From assembly GCF_020536995.1 (NCBI RefSeq), contig NC_068360.1:91745419-91809418 (forward strand): 64,000 bases of DNA, in the 5' to 3' direction. The DNA comes from Dreissena polymorpha (lineage: Eukaryota; Mollusca; Bivalvia; Myida; Dreissenidae). Of this stretch, positions 34,726-46,189 are shown in pieces. The translations under genes were made by a program, and so were the position numbers. A model generated the notes under the pieces. The model searched no databases. It was given only the letters and a program-made list of their open reading frames with translations, and was not told where the DNA came from. Positions within the stretch are counted from its first letter, which is position 1, and each line of letters begins with the position of its first letter.

Positions 34726-35744
34726 GTCGGAATTGAGTCAGTGCTATTTTAAATTGTTTTGTTGTAATGATGTCCAGATATTGTTCTGTATTAAACGTAT
34801 TCTTGATATGGCAATACTAGTATGTATTTAGTTTTGACGAGTTATTGATTTCACTGTACTAGTGTTGTTTATAATGATCAAATAAACGTTGTTTGATTAG
34901 ATTGTAAGTGTATGTTTTTTTCAGTTTTTTCTGTAAGGATTTCATGTTCAGTCCAAACATAAGTTAAAGCTAGATGCTCTAGTATTGATTTTATTTGATA
35001 AGCCCAATTTCTGCTGTCGTTCGTTATGTTTTATTTTGCGTCATTGAACAATAATGTATATGTTATTTTTATGAGACTATCATTTGTAAATGATATTATT
35101 TTAAACAAATATTTAAATATGTGTAATTTTCGTATGACAGATATGGGGTATCGTACTAATTCGCCATACAGTGCTGAAAGTTTGGTTGATTTGTAGAATT
35201 CATAGAATTGTTCATAGAGTTACGAAGTTTTAATTAACGTAGATTTAATTGCGAATACCACTGAAACCGTGTAACATATATTTTTTTGCGCATTACTGTT
35301 TTTGAACGATTAAATCTTTCTAAAGCATTAGAGTTACTAGTTAAACGTGTGTAAACAGTAGGAATATTGAAACGTGTTTATAAATGGAAATATTTGGGGA
35401 AAATGTATTGGATATGCCCCTAACCTGTAAGTTAATTTAACTTTAATACGTAATCAATTGTCAAGAAGTAAAAAAATTCCAAATTCAATTAAAACGATAA
35501 CACGATGGGGACTTAACACAATCGGAACATTCAGTTTATATCGTGACCTCTCTTGAAAGAAAAAAAAACACATCGGTCATTAATAATATAGTCACGAAGT
35601 AATGTACCTTTTAAATTATAAATAGCTTTTAAATATAGAAAATAAAATTCAATCGGTGTGACGAAAACGGCGATTTTATCTTTTGATGGCATATAGCAAT
35701 ATTTTATGCCTGAATATTTCACATTATCATTTCGATGTCTATTT
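34726..35744. other. Intergenic stretch, nothing recognised
   Basis: AT-rich, no supported feature. Confidence 0.45.
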
Positions 35745-35972
35745 GAGTCGCATTCTGAGAAAACTGGGCAAAATGCATGTGCGTAAAGTGTCGTCCCAGA
35801 TTAGCCTGTGCAGTCCTCACAGACTTATCAGGGACGACACCTTCCGCTTTTGTGGTATTTTTAGTTTCAAGTCCCTCCTTAACGAAAATCAAGTTTAGAC
35901 GGACTGCACATGCTAATCTGGGATTACACTTTACGCACATGCATTAAGCCCAGTTTTCTCAGAACAAGGCTC
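35745..35972. mobile_element. MITE family 1, copy E
   Basis: Outer ends GAGTCGCATTCTGAGAAAAC and the inverted GTTTTCTCAGAACAAGGCTC, inner arms as in the other copies. The right inner arm is partly deleted relative to copy D. Confidence 0.85.
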
Positions 35973-37479
35973 ATTTATGCGTATATGGACCTATTACACC
36001 ATCGCATCCGCACTCAAATCGCGAACTGATTTCCAACCAATCTTCTAGAATATCTCTGTCTTGTCTTACTAGACGGTTTAAGTACAGGTTAAAAACCTAA
36101 CTACTATATTATGAAAACAATAAATTTAATAATAAGCAGAAACACAACTTTGTTAAAAAAAAAACACACAATACATAGCAATAATATAAATATATTATAA
36201 ATCACGATAGAAATTTAATTACGACAAGTTGGTTACAAACAGTAAAAAGTTTCTCAACTTTTAAGCAGTTCTGGTCTGCTAACAAAGCAAAATTACCATC
36301 AATTATCGGATTAGAATTAATACGTTTTAAGTTATGTTCAGTTGTTCTATTGCATATTCTTGTAAACGTATCACAAGTAAACACATTTAATTATTTAAAA
36401 AACTTTATATTCGACGATGTATTTATCTTTTTGATAAGCGGTAAAAAAAATACCATGAGACCTCTGACAAATCAATACGATTATAAACAAAGACCTATTA
36501 TAGAAATCTGACATATAAATTCACTTGACAATACATTTCGATAGCGATAAAAATACATTATAAAGCACAACATTTATATTAAAAAAACACATCAACATAC
36601 AAGTCTTAATTGCATGAAAAGAAACAAAGGCGTAACATTGGTTATGCTGACATTCACAGCAAAACATTTACAGAAACTAAATATTGTATTGTTATTGTAA
36701 TGCCATGTGTGATTGCCTTTGACTTTCAGAAAATGCGAAATATTTTATTAAATGATTCAGGTTTGTATCCGTTATTCTTATAAAGAGGCCGGCTGTTGGG
36801 CCAGTAGTGTCTTCTTACAATTTTCTTACGTCCTTTATTTAAGGCAAGTGACCAATTGCCAAAAACAGTCCGAAACAGCACAAAACGAAACCACATACAC
36901 AAATAGAAGAATAAAGCTGGGGTCACCGCGTTGGAACGGTCAATGCAAAGCATTTGGGGTTTAACCCGGTTTAAGAGCGCTCAACCTCACACTTGGTCCA
37001 CCAATATTTATGATACATATAAGTGTAAATTGAATTTAACCTCATAGTATTGCAACTCAAATTAAATAATAATAAAAGTGAATTCAAACGCATTCAATTA
37101 CATTACTATTTTATTACTGAATGGTAGGAAGAAGGCCAGAGCAACAGAGTTACAACTTTTTGAGGAACGATGAAATGAAATTACTAACAATGGTCAAATA
37201 CATCCCTTCTTTTTACAACAAGATTTAAGGATATAGCATCATATAGTTAATATTTCAGATCATCATCGTTCAAATACAGGAAGGAGCAACAATATTGGGT
37301 GTAAAAGTTCCATATTACATAGCTTGGTTGTGCATGTGACTGCTAAAAAATTAATCAAAGGAATGTTAACAGCATTTTTTCTTTTCATTCTAATTTTGCG
37401 TCAACAATTCTATCGACATATTGATGTTACTAAGTGAAAGGACCATGTTATTATACCCATATCACGATAGGCTTTTAAA
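35973..37479 (-). other. 3' flank of gene B
   Basis: Downstream of the gene B stop codon on the minus strand. TTTATT at 37111-37116 is AATAAA on the minus strand, about 365 bases past the stop, and could be the polyadenylation signal. The rest is AT-rich and carries nothing else recognisable. Confidence 0.35.
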
Positions 37480-37730
37480 TCAATTCTTGTTTGCAAAAAA
37501 GTGTGCAGCAAATTCGTACACAGCTGTTTTGTCGTCATTACTAGCGTTCTTGATGTGCTCGAATCCGCCGAAAAGTTTGCAGCTTTGTGTCGCCTGGTCG
37601 AACTGTGAGGTCAAACATGCTGGTTCCGTTTGACGCAGACAGACGAACACGCATTCGATGTTGCTCAAAACATTGAAGACAGTACTGATAGGATGATTCG
37701 ACATGGCGATCCCAGTGACAAGGCGGAAAT
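37480..37730 (-). CDS. Gene B, terminal exon: PAN/Apple-like module
   Basis: The last coding exon, 251 bp including the TAA stop, entered in phase 1 after the acceptor TGTGTTTTAG. It encodes FRLVTGIAMSNHPISTVFNV and then LSNIECVFVCLRQTEPACLT, SQFDQATQSCKLFGG and a polar tail ending FFANKN. The spacing C...C......C.......C.L is that of a PAN/Apple domain, a disulfide-rich module for protein or sugar contacts found at the ends of many invertebrate secreted proteins. It is shorter than a full Apple domain (about 80 residues), as usual for the invertebrate PAN type. It lies just outside the duplicated block and therefore occurs once. Confidence 0.7.
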
Positions 37731-38026
37731 CTAAAACACAATCAGTTTACGTTATGAACAAGACACGAATCTAACATCATTGTCTTTGTCCAGAATACAT
37801 TTTCGGTTTTACAGATTTCACATTGTTTAAAAAAAATTGATCAACCATTCTGGTAAACTTCTGTAAATATGGTGTTATATGTACACAAATCCTAAACTGG
37901 TATCAGGACAGAGTGTATGACCATCAAAAAAAAATACATGTACCTGTCATCTAGTCTACCAAATTGCCAGTATTCGAAAGTAGACCAGAAAATAACGTTT
38001 TGCATTTTTGTTAAGCATATTCTTAC

Positions 38027-38233
38027 ATGGTGTCCTTGGTTGGATATGCCCTTTTACTAACACCTCGCAGAGTTTCAGGGTCTCAGTTTGTGGATTAGCC
38101 TGTATCCTGGCGTATCTGTAAGGGCCATTGTTAGAGGGAATCCACTTGGCTGGGCTGAGTGTAGAGAGGTACGTGATTCCCTCTGTTTCGTACAACCCTT
38201 GCGACAGACCCATTTCGATTTTGTAGGATTCGT
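38027..38233 (-). CDS. Gene B, lectin-like domain copy 1, second half
   Basis: A 207-bp exon, phase 1 at both ends, with acceptor TTTATTTTATAG and donor CCAT|GTAAGA. It encodes ESYKIEMGLSQGLYETEGIT, then LSTLSPAKWIPSNNGPYRYA, RIQANPQTETLKLCEVLVKG and a short linker. YKIEMG corresponds to the V.V..G strand, and RYARIQ...LKLCEVLVKG to the terminal RYV.I.....L.LCEVEV strand of F5/8C and fucolectin domains. It pairs with the exon at 42179-42355. Against its duplicate at 43724-43930 I counted 12 base differences and 8 amino-acid differences over 69 residues. Confidence 0.75.
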
Positions 38234-39654
38234 CTATAAAATAAATGTGATTTATAACAGTTAAAAAAACTATCACCACATGTAAAGAGATTGGATGTTC
38301 AACTAAAATTTCAAAGTTATATATCAGTGAAAGTTACGATTGTATTTATCTTGATCCAGTGGATCTTAAGATTCAAAGCAGTCGTACATAAATGTATAAC
38401 ATCAATATTATAATCTTAATATAATTTGTTTACGGCGCTCTTGATGCATATTATGGCGTATTTGTGTATCTTCAAAACATTTTTACAACCGCCTTCCATC
38501 GTCGAATTAAAAAATATGTTCAAAAAGAATGCTATATACTGTCCAAAGACATATTTGACAGAATGTCAAGATATCATTGATAGCGTGCCATACAATGTAG
38601 CTGGGCATGAAACTTGTTTAACTACTGGCCTAACCCGTAATTATTCTTAAAATCAATATGTTTCGGTTATGTTTAATCCATATCTGACTAACATAAACAT
38701 AAACAGTATTCGTTAGTGGATACCTTGTTTGTCGCACAATAGATGTATAGCTAATGTTACTTGTTGATTACATGCGACGTTAAATAAAGCTTCTTTATCT
38801 TTATAAAGGTTACGTTCGCGAGACTTGTTGAGCGTTTTCCTGTTTCAAACCGTGCTTAGTAAATTTGATTTATCCAAATTTGATCATTAAATTACTTGAA
38901 AAGGGAACTAACATGTTAAATTGTGTCAAACATAGACCGCTTTATATTCCTTTTTTTTAATACTGTTTTGTTTTGTTTATCTCATCGGTTGGTTTGACGT
39001 CTTCTGAAGAATTAACTTGTATTTAGGTGTAAAAAAGCTGTTTGTTTCCACAAACGAAAACAGACTATATTATTGTGTGGACACTTAACTTTTTGTCTTA
39101 TTTGAAGTTGAGAGTTCGATCAGTTTTGCTTAATTAGAACATATTCACTAAATTAACTTCTTCACCGCATACATTGAAACAAAACGTCGAAATTATGACT
39201 TCATTTTATTTACAATCATTTTCACTTTTATCACTGTTTGAAACAGTGGATACATTCATTTCTGAATATCAAAGGTCGTTTACAACAATATATGACTTTA
39301 TCAATTTATCATTATTTATCATTCATTTATATGTAAATATAAAATATTCTGAAAAAGGGAACACGTTATTTTCTTGTAGACATAAGGAATCTTAAAATTA
39401 TCCAATTTCGCCGTATAGACGATAGGGACGTTGTCTCATTTGAATAAATAACAATGGTGATAAAAAGATTCATTGATATTGGTTACTCACATAAGCTTCC
39501 ATGTAACATGACAGCGTCAATGTGCATATAACGTCCTTCAGTTTCCAAGCGGAAACGATTGGAAAAGCATGATTTTGTCTGCAAAACAGGACAAAAATTG
39601 CATTTGAAACCGTTCTACCATCTGAACATAAATGCACACTTATAATAGCACAGG

Positions 39655-39780
39655 GTTGCGCGAACACACAAGCGCGCACGCGCAAACCCATGCGTGAACC
39701 CGTGTACACACGACACACGCAAGCAAGCAAACACGCACACACGCACGCGAGCGCGCGCGCAAACACACACACATCACCCA
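39655..39780. repeat. AC/CG-rich alternating tract (copy 1)
   Basis: Imperfect alternating sequence with ACACGCACACACGCACGCGA and GCGCGCGCGC runs. It has Z-DNA potential. The counterpart in the duplicate is at 45355-45480. Confidence 0.85.
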
Positions 39781-39812
39781 TGCCATACATGCAAGAGAGA
39801 TACGAAACTTAC

Positions 39813-39991
39813 CAGGGGCGGAGAAAATATTCGGGCACCTTCCTCAACGGATGTTGATGGTGCGTTCCACACAGTTTCCCAGCCACCGTCAACGTAGCAT
39901 TTAATCTGTTCGAACTTACCAACGACCTTGTATGAATGATTTCTTCGTAAATATCTATTTTTGACGCCTTCACTTTCTTGGCAAACTCAAC
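39813..39991 (-). pseudogene. Possible exon relic in gene B intron (copy 1)
   Basis: A minus-strand segment with a good donor (CCCCTG|GTAAGT) and a weak acceptor (TTTTTAAAAG). Its clearest reading is FEQIKCYVDGGWETVWNAPS followed by TSVEEGARIFS, which looks protein-like. The segment ends in phase 0, whereas the next exon of gene B needs phase 1, and upstream frames are broken. Copy 1 has 14 extra bases relative to copy 2 near the middle, and copy 2 has one extra base a few positions on, so the two copies differ in frame. It may be an abandoned exon, or one used with unseen partners. I do not place it in the gene model. Confidence 0.35.
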
Positions 39992-40221
39992 CTTTTAAAA
40001 ATACACAGTTGTGTAATCAATTGATTTTTTTATATATATATTTATATATCAAATGAATGCATCGATAATCGTTTTTCAATGGATTACAGCTGTCTATTGT
40101 CAAGAGATGAACAGTTGTCTATTCGAATTTACAAATTCACACGTGTTAACATAACACACAAAACTGAAAGGGAGATCATTTACGCATGTTATTTAACACA
40201 ATTATAATAGTTAATTTTATA

Positions 40222-40480
40222 AGTCTTGTTCTGAGAAAATTGGACCTAATGCATGTGCGTAAAGTTTCGTCCCAGTTTAGCGTGTGCAGTCCGCACAGGC
40301 TAATAAGGGACGACACTTTCCGCTTCTATTGATTTTCTGTTTGAAGAAAGTCTCTTCTAAGCAAAAATGAAGTCTAGGTAGAAAGTGCCGTTCCTGATTA
40401 GCTTCTGTGGACTGCACAGGCTAATCTGGGACGACACTTTACGCACACATTTATTAAGCCCAGTTTTGCCAGAGCGCTCT
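40222..40480. mobile_element. MITE family 1, copy F
   Basis: Complete copy with outer ends AGTCTTGTTCTGAGAAAATT and the inverted CAGTTTTGCCAGAGCGCT, inner arms GTGCGTAAAGTTTCG and CACTTTACGCACA. It is shared with the duplicate (45911-46189), so it inserted before the duplication. Confidence 0.85.
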
Positions 40481-40613
40481 TCTAACGAACCTGACAACAG
40501 AAATATCTCTCGCTATACGTACTTCTATCCAATTTATCTCACGATAAACTCCGTCGTTGGGACCGATGATTCTGTTATTGTTCCTAAAATAAAACAGGCA
40601 CGATACTTTCGGC

Positions 40614-40772
40614 TTGTACGAAATGTATGGAATGTTTCGTTCAAATGAAGTCTCTTCAAATCGAGAATCCAGAATAGGCGGAAAGTTAAGTCACTATTAT
40701 TTTCGGACTGCACAGGCTAATCTGGGACGACACTTTACGCACAGGCATTCAACTCGGTTTTCCCAGCCTCAA
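40614..40772. mobile_element. MITE family 1, half copy
   Basis: Only the right half of the family is present, from AAATGAAGTCTCTTCAAATC through GGACTGCACAGGCTAATCTG to TTTACGCACAGGCATTCAAC. It is shared with the duplicate at 46320-46477. Confidence 0.75.
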
Positions 40773-41122
40773 ATATACTTGGATTATTTATCACATACAA
40801 TGCATATTTCCTTTAACTCATTTAATTAGTATGTCGTATGCACCAAGGCTTGATGAAGAATGTGTGCTTGTACAGCTTGGTATTCCAATAATATTACTTT
40901 GATTTGAAGGTTTTCAATCTCCGTTGATAAATCAGAAGCAACGTCCTATGGCTACACTAAATAAATAATACATGTTTACTTAAATCAATTTATATGTAGT
41001 GGGTGTTTGAATAATAACACAACTCGCTGCGTGCATGTGTATGGACAGGCTGAAAAAGACGGCATGTTTCGGCTAACGATGATAATTTGCCTTCGGATAA
41101 TCATTGTCTATAAGCGAATGAG

Positions 41123-41468
41123 CCGCGTGCTGGCGTAAAGTGTCGTCCCAGATAAGCCTCTGCAGTCCTCGCAGGCAAACCAGGCACGACGCTTTCCGCA
41201 TGTTTGGTATTTTTCGTTTTACATAAGTCTCTTTTAGCGAAAATCAGGTCAAGATGGAAAGAGTCGTTCTAATTAGCCAGTATGCACATTCCAATCAAGG
41301 ACAAATCATTTCGCATTTGTTTTTATTTAGAAGAGATCTCCTTTTAACGAAGAAATCTTAAATCCAATTTAAGCGGGAAAGTGTCGTCCCTGATTAGCTT
41401 GTGCGGACTGCACAGACTAATCTGGGACGACCCTTTACGCACATGCACTAAGCTCCGTTTTCCCAGAA
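41123..41468. mobile_element. MITE family 1, extended or composite copy
   Basis: Both outer arms of the family are present (GCGTAAAGTGTCGTCCCAG and the inverted GACCCTTTACGCACATGCA), but the centre is longer and contains a second set of the inner motif. A 31-base part of the centre (about 41330-41360) lies inverted relative to the duplicate (47037-47070). Confidence 0.75.
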
Positions 41469-41559
41469 CATGCTCATATGATGATAAGATATGAGCGACA
41501 ATCAGTTTAAACGATCAATGTTAAATAGCTATACGAGACCTATACCTACCCATCTGAAC

Positions 41560-41605
41560 CATTGACAACGGATGCCACCCATTGAGAGACCGTTTCTGAA
41601 ACAGA
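41560..41605 (-). other. Possible short exon in gene B intron, not placed
   Basis: Between a good acceptor (CTGTTTCAG) and donor (GATGG|GTAGGT) lie 46 bases that read KRSLNGWHPLSMVQM in phase 0. This resembles the R.NG loop region missing from the two-exon model of the F5/8C-like domain. The preceding exon ends in phase 1, in which this segment reads ETVSQWVASVVNGSDG and breaks the join to what follows. The same segment with the same splice sites occurs in the duplicate near 47266-47311. It may be an alternative exon. Confidence 0.3.
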
Positions 41606-41643
41606 TATGTATGATTGCATTTACGAGCAAACGCGAAATAGGC

Positions 41644-41790
41644 TTCGGGCAGTTGTTGGAATCACGACGTAGTTCTCATGAGCTGCCCGACGCCATTCCG
41701 CGTGCGCTCGTTAATGTTCGGGCAGTTGTCGGAATCACGACGTAGTTCTCATGAGCTGCCCGACGCCATTCGGCGTGCGCTCGTTAAGTT
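41644..41790. repeat. 73-bp tandem duplication (2 copies)
   Basis: Two units starting TTCGGGCAGTTG at 41644 and 41717, each containing GGGCAG...CTGCCC that can form a hairpin. The duplicated block at 47365-47430 has only one unit. Confidence 0.9.
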
Positions 41791-42178
41791 GCTTTAATTT
41801 CAGTTGAAACTAAAGTGTCCATGTGAAATCTAATGGTAACATAGTGATACAATATTAACCATTTTAGCAATATATCATTGTTTCAGACGATAAAATGTAA
41901 AAAGACCAAAACATAAAACAGTGCGAGACTTCTATGAATTTGAGAAAATTCCATAAGGTTTCCTTGAAGGAAGTTTTGAATAGTGGTCCTGGTTTATAAA
42001 GATAACACAACAGTTTATTACAAAAAAGCAATTTAGATTTTACACAAGTTTAAATAAATCACTTTGTTATTGGGCTAAATGCTCTAAATTCATGACCAGT
42101 TGAATGCATGGTTCTTGTAATAAGTGCATGCAATTTGCGTGTATGAGCCATCCAGGCACTATTACAGTGAAGTCATAC

Positions 42179-42355
42179 CAGCATGTATCGACACCTCCTC
42201 AATAGTGCAATAATCCCTGAGATCCAGCGTCCACTGCCCTTCAGCAGACGCTGTTTCAGAGCACGTGGATGTATCACCATCCACTGCCAGCATCGCATTA
42301 GCACCACCTGCTGTGTCCGTCTGGGTCGAGGGCTTTCCAAATGCCACATTTGAAG
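42179..42355 (-). CDS. Gene B, lectin-like domain copy 1, first half
   Basis: A 177-bp exon (59 codons), phase 1 at both ends, with acceptor TATTGACAG and donor CATGCTG|GTATGA. It encodes SNVAFGKPSTQTDTAGGANA, then MLAVDGDTSTCSETASAEGQ and WTLDLRDYCTIEEVSIHA. NVA.GKPSTQ, AVDG.T.TC and W.LDL are the N-terminal signature of F5/8 type C and fucolectin (FTP) domains. In FTP lectins a histidine follows the cysteine (CSHT); here the residue is Glu (CSET), and the R.DCC..R loop expected after the last strand is absent from the adjoining exon. Fucose binding is therefore doubtful. The duplicate at 47715-47891 differs by six bases, four of which change the amino acid. Confidence 0.8.
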
Positions 42356-42401
42356 CTGTCAATACATCCCAACAATTTGATTTTTTTATAAGTGCAATTT
42401 T

Positions 42402-42511
42402 GTATGAGTCGCAATCTTGGAAAATTGGGCTTAATGCATGCTTGTTCACAGGCTAATCTGGGACAACACTTTTTCGCACTTTCATCAAGTCCATATTCCA
42501 CAGACCGCTGC
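42402..42511. mobile_element. MITE family 1, internally deleted copy
   Basis: Both outer ends (GAGTCGCAATCTTGGAAAAT and the inverted ATTCCACAGACCGCT) are present with only about 70 bases between them, including AGGCTAATCTGGGACAACAC. The same deleted copy occurs at 47936-48034. Confidence 0.75.
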
Positions 42512-43589
42512 ATATATAAAATCTCTGGGCCATGTTCTTTGTAAAGAAGAATGATTATGTGAGCACTGCTATTTAGTTTTGGAATACAAATCGATACTGA
42601 CCAATACAAAACTTGGTTGAACTGTCTCTACTGATCAATTACTTTTTTTAAGGTACAACAGAAATGGATTGACCAGTCTCGCCTACATCGGAACCAAAAG
42701 CTTATGCACTATATATGCATTAAGTTTTTAGTTTAAATTGAAAAAAACATATATGCGAGACTTTTTTGTATGTGTATGAACATAATTCCTTAATGAATAA
42801 ATATACATAATGGAAACAAAATTTGAATATTTCTTATCCATGTATATTGAAAATTATTCAAGTTACTCCTTCTGGATATCTGAATGATATTACGTTATAA
42901 TAACAATCGGAACAATCACCTTGTCGGTCTCTCCTTTATATCCGATATGATTATTTTATTAAAGTCAAGCGTTGATTGCCGTCAAAATATAACTTTATTG
43001 TGTCTAGTGAAATGTGCCTGAGTTGTTCATTTGCCCGCTCCCGTATAACGTCTTCCTTGCGTTAATATCTTACAAATCCATTCACTAATCAAGTTTGAGA
43101 ACTGAAACTATATGTGCAAGCGTAAAAGAGTAATAATTGCATATCAGTTTATTTTTACGCGCATATATTAACACGGAGAATTCCCATAAACTAATCGATA
43201 AATAATTGAAATGTGCCAGAGGGGCGAGAAAAAATAAAATTTAACATGTTACGTTTTCACATCTATTAGTTTGATCGGCCGCATGTAAACCTGCAAATAA
43301 ATGATAAATTACTTATAAATTTACAGGCTATAATAGCCGGTTTTAGTAAGTTAAAGCTTGTTGAAATTATCCTATCAAAACAATTTTTGACAGCAAAAAA
43401 ATGCATAAAAAAGCATAACAGAAAAAAATGAAACGAAAAACAAAAATATTATTTTTGGCGCCAGTTTTGTGCGTAACGGCCCCTCCAAAAGAAAAAAACC
43501 TTAACTAACTAGTGGTTACCGAAAACCATGTTGCAAGCTACCGCGTCGGCAATAATTTGCATGTACGTCAAACATGCTTACCACAATTC
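42512..43589 (-). other. Intron of gene B between the two domain copies, left part
   Basis: AT-rich sequence leading to the duplication junction at about 43589. No feature recognised. The matching part in the duplicate is 48035-49173, part of the intron after the signal-peptide exon. Confidence 0.55.
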
Positions 43590-43723
43590 TAAACTGGTAT
43601 TAGGACAGAGTGTATGACCATCAAAAAAATATACATGTACCTGCAATCTAGTCTAACAAATTGCCAGTATTCGAAAGTAGACCAGAAAATAACGTATTGT
43701 ATTTTTGGTAAGCATTTTCTTAC

Positions 43724-43930
43724 AGGGTGTCCTTGGTTGATTTTGCCCTTTCACTAGCACCTCGCAGAGTTTCAGGGTCTCAGTTTGTGGATTAGCCTGT
43801 ATCCTGGCGTATCTGTAAGGGCCATTGTTAGAGGGACTCCACGTGGCTGGGCTGAGTGTAGAGAGGTCCATGATTCCCTCTGTTTCGTACAACCCTTGCG
43901 TCAGACCCATTTCGATTTTGTAGGATTTGT
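43724..43930 (-). CDS. Gene B, lectin-like domain copy 2, second half
   Basis: A 207-bp exon, phase 1 at both ends, with acceptor TTTATTTTATAG and donor CCCT|GTAAGA. It encodes KSYKIEMGLTQGLYETEGIM, then LSTLSPATWSPSNNGPYRYA and RIQANPQTETLKLCEVLVKG. It is the duplicate of 38027-38233 and is fully open. Amino-acid differences cluster in the loops (IMDL versus ITYL, ATWSPS versus AKWIPS, QNQP versus HIQP), while the strand residues are kept. That fits a functional fold with variable loops. Confidence 0.75.
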
Positions 43931-45354
43931 CTATAAAATAAATGTGATTTATAACAGTTAAAAAAAACTATCACCACATGTAAAGAGATTGGATGTTCAA
44001 CTAAAATTTCAAAGTTATATATCAGTGAAAGTTACGATTGTATTTATCTTGAGACAGTGGATCTTAAGATTTAATGCAGTCGTGCATAAATGTAAAACAT
44101 CAAAATTATAATCCTTAATATAATTTGTTTACGGCGCTTTTGATGCAAATTGTTGCGTATTTGTGTATCTTCAAAACATTTTTACAACCGCCTTCCATCG
44201 TCGAATTAAAAAATATGTTCAAAAAGAATGCTATATACTGTACAAAGACATATTTGACAGAATGTCAAGATATCATTGATAGCGTGCCATACAATGTAGC
44301 TGGGCATGAAACTTGTTTAACTACTGGCCTAACCCGCAATTATTCTTAAAATCAATATGCTTCGGTTATATTTAATCCATATCTGACTAACATAAACATA
44401 AACATTATTCGTTAGTGGATACCTTGTTTGTCGCACAATAGCTGTATAGCTAATGTTACTTGTTGATTACATGCGACGTTAAATAAAGCTTCCTTATCTC
44501 TATAAAGGTTACGTTCGCGAGGCTTGTTGAGCGTTTTCCTGTTTCAAACCGTGCTTAGTAAATTTGATTTATCCAAATTTGATCATTAAATTACTTGAAA
44601 AGGGAACTAACATGTTAAATTGTGTCAAACATAGACCGCTTTATATTCCTATTTTTTGAATACTGTTTTGTTTTGTTGATCTCATCGGTTGGTTCTACGT
44701 CTACTGAAGAATTAACTTGTATTTAGGTGTAAAAGAGCTGTTTGTTTCCACAAACGAAAACAGACTATATTTTTGTGTGGACACTTAACTTTTTGTCTTA
44801 TTTGATGTTGAGAGTTTGATCAGTTTTGCTTAATTAGAACATATTCACTAAATTAACTTCTTCACCGCATACATTGAAACAAAACGTCGAAATTATGACT
44901 TCATTTTATTTACAATCATTTTCACTTTTATCACTGTTTGAAACAGTGGATACATTCATTTCTCAATATCCAAGGTCGTTCACAACAATATATGACTTTA
45001 TCAATTTATCATTATTTATCATTCATTTATATGTAAATATAAAATATTCTGAAAAAGGGAACACGTTATTTTCTTGAAGACATAAGAAATCTTGAAATTG
45101 TCCAATTTCGCCGTATATACGATAGGGACGTTGTCTCATTTGAATAAATTAACAATGGTGATAAAAAGATTCATTAATATTGGTTACTCACACAAGCTTC
45201 CATGTAACAAGACAGCGTCAATGTGCATATCACGTCCTTCAGCAGTTTCCAGGTGGAAACGATTGGAAAAGCATGATTTTGTCTGCAACACAGGACAAAA
45301 ATTGCATTTGGAACCGTTCTACCATCTGTACATTAATGCTCACTAATAATAGCA

Positions 45355-45480
45355 CAGGGTTGCGCGCACACACAAGCGCGCACTCGCAAACCCATGCGTG
45401 AACCCGTGTACACACGACACACGCAAGCAAGCAAACACGCACACACGCACGCGAGCGCGCGCAAACACACACACATCACA
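45355..45480. repeat. AC/CG-rich alternating tract (copy 2)
   Basis: Counterpart of the tract at 39655-39780, slightly shorter in its GC run. Confidence 0.85.
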
Positions 45481-45514
45481 CATGCCATACATGCAAGAGA
45501 GATACGAATCTTAC

Positions 45515-45680
45515 CAGGGGTGGAGAAAATATTCGGGCACCTTCCTCAACGGATGTTGATGGTGCGTTCCACACAGTTTCCCAGCCACCGTCAACGTAGC
45601 ATTTAATCTGTTCGACCCTTACCAACGACCTTGTCGTAAATATCTATTTTTGACGCCTTCACTTTCTTGGCAAACTCAAC
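45515..45680 (-). pseudogene. Possible exon relic in gene B intron (copy 2)
   Basis: Counterpart of 39813-39991, 13 bases shorter overall: it lacks the 14 extra bases of copy 1 and has one extra base in AAGGGTCGAAC. The readable part is the same, IKCYVDGGWETVWNAPSTSV. No frame is open across the whole segment. Confidence 0.35.
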
Positions 45681-45910
45681 CTTTTAAAAATACACAGTTG
45701 TGTAATCAATTGATTTTTTTAATATGTATTTATATATCAAATGAATGCATCGATAATCGTTTTTCAATGGATTACAGCTGTCTATTGTCAAGAGATGAAC
45801 AGTTGTCTATTCGAATTTACAAATTCACACGTGTTAACATAACACACAAAACTGAAAGGGAGATCATTTACGCATGTTATTAAACACAATTATAATTGTG
45901 AATTTAATGT

Positions 45911-46189
45911 GTCTTGTTCTGAGAAAATTGGACCTTATGCATGTGCGTAAAGTTTCGTCCCAGTTTAGCCTGTGCAGTCCGCACAGGCTAATAAGGGACG
46001 ACACTTTCCGCTTCTATTGATTCTATAATCATTCTATTGATTTTCTGTTTGAAGAAAGTCTCTTCTAAGCAAAAATGAAGTCTAGGTAGAAAGTGCCGTC
46101 CCTGATTAGCTTCTGTGGACTGCACAGGCTAATCTGGGACGACACTTTACGCACACATTTATTAAGCCCAGTTTTGCCAGAGCGCTCTT
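45911..46189. mobile_element. MITE family 1, copy G (duplicate of copy F)
   Basis: Same insertion as 40222-40480. It is longer because of a 21-bp local tandem duplication around TTCTATTGATTCTATAATCA at about 46015-46040. Confidence 0.85.

Larger units (their letters stand above)
38234..42178 (-). other. Intron of gene B inside domain copy 1
   Basis: About 3.9 kb between the two exons of the domain. It carries an AC/CG-rich tract, a possible exon relic at 39813-39991, family-1 MITE copies and fragments (40222-40480, 40614-40772, 41123-41468), a 46-bp possible exon near 41560 and a 73-bp tandem pair. All of these have counterparts in the duplicate. Confidence 0.6.
37890..43589. repeat. Tandem segmental duplication, copy 1 (about 5.70 kb)
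   Basis: Begins CTAAACTGGTATCAGGACAG and matches 43590-49173 along its whole length, including exons, introns, MITE insertions and AC-rich tracts. By eye the intronic divergence is about 4 percent with small indels. It ends at the join ...GCTTACCACAATTC. The only large difference noticed is a second 73-bp unit at about 41644-41790. Confidence 0.9.

Noticed and set aside
38426-44349. 74-codon plus-strand frames (38426-38650 and 44125-44349) conserved between the duplicated blocks
   Set aside because: Conservation is expected from the recent duplication of the whole block. The frames have no domain, and base changes between them show no coding pattern.
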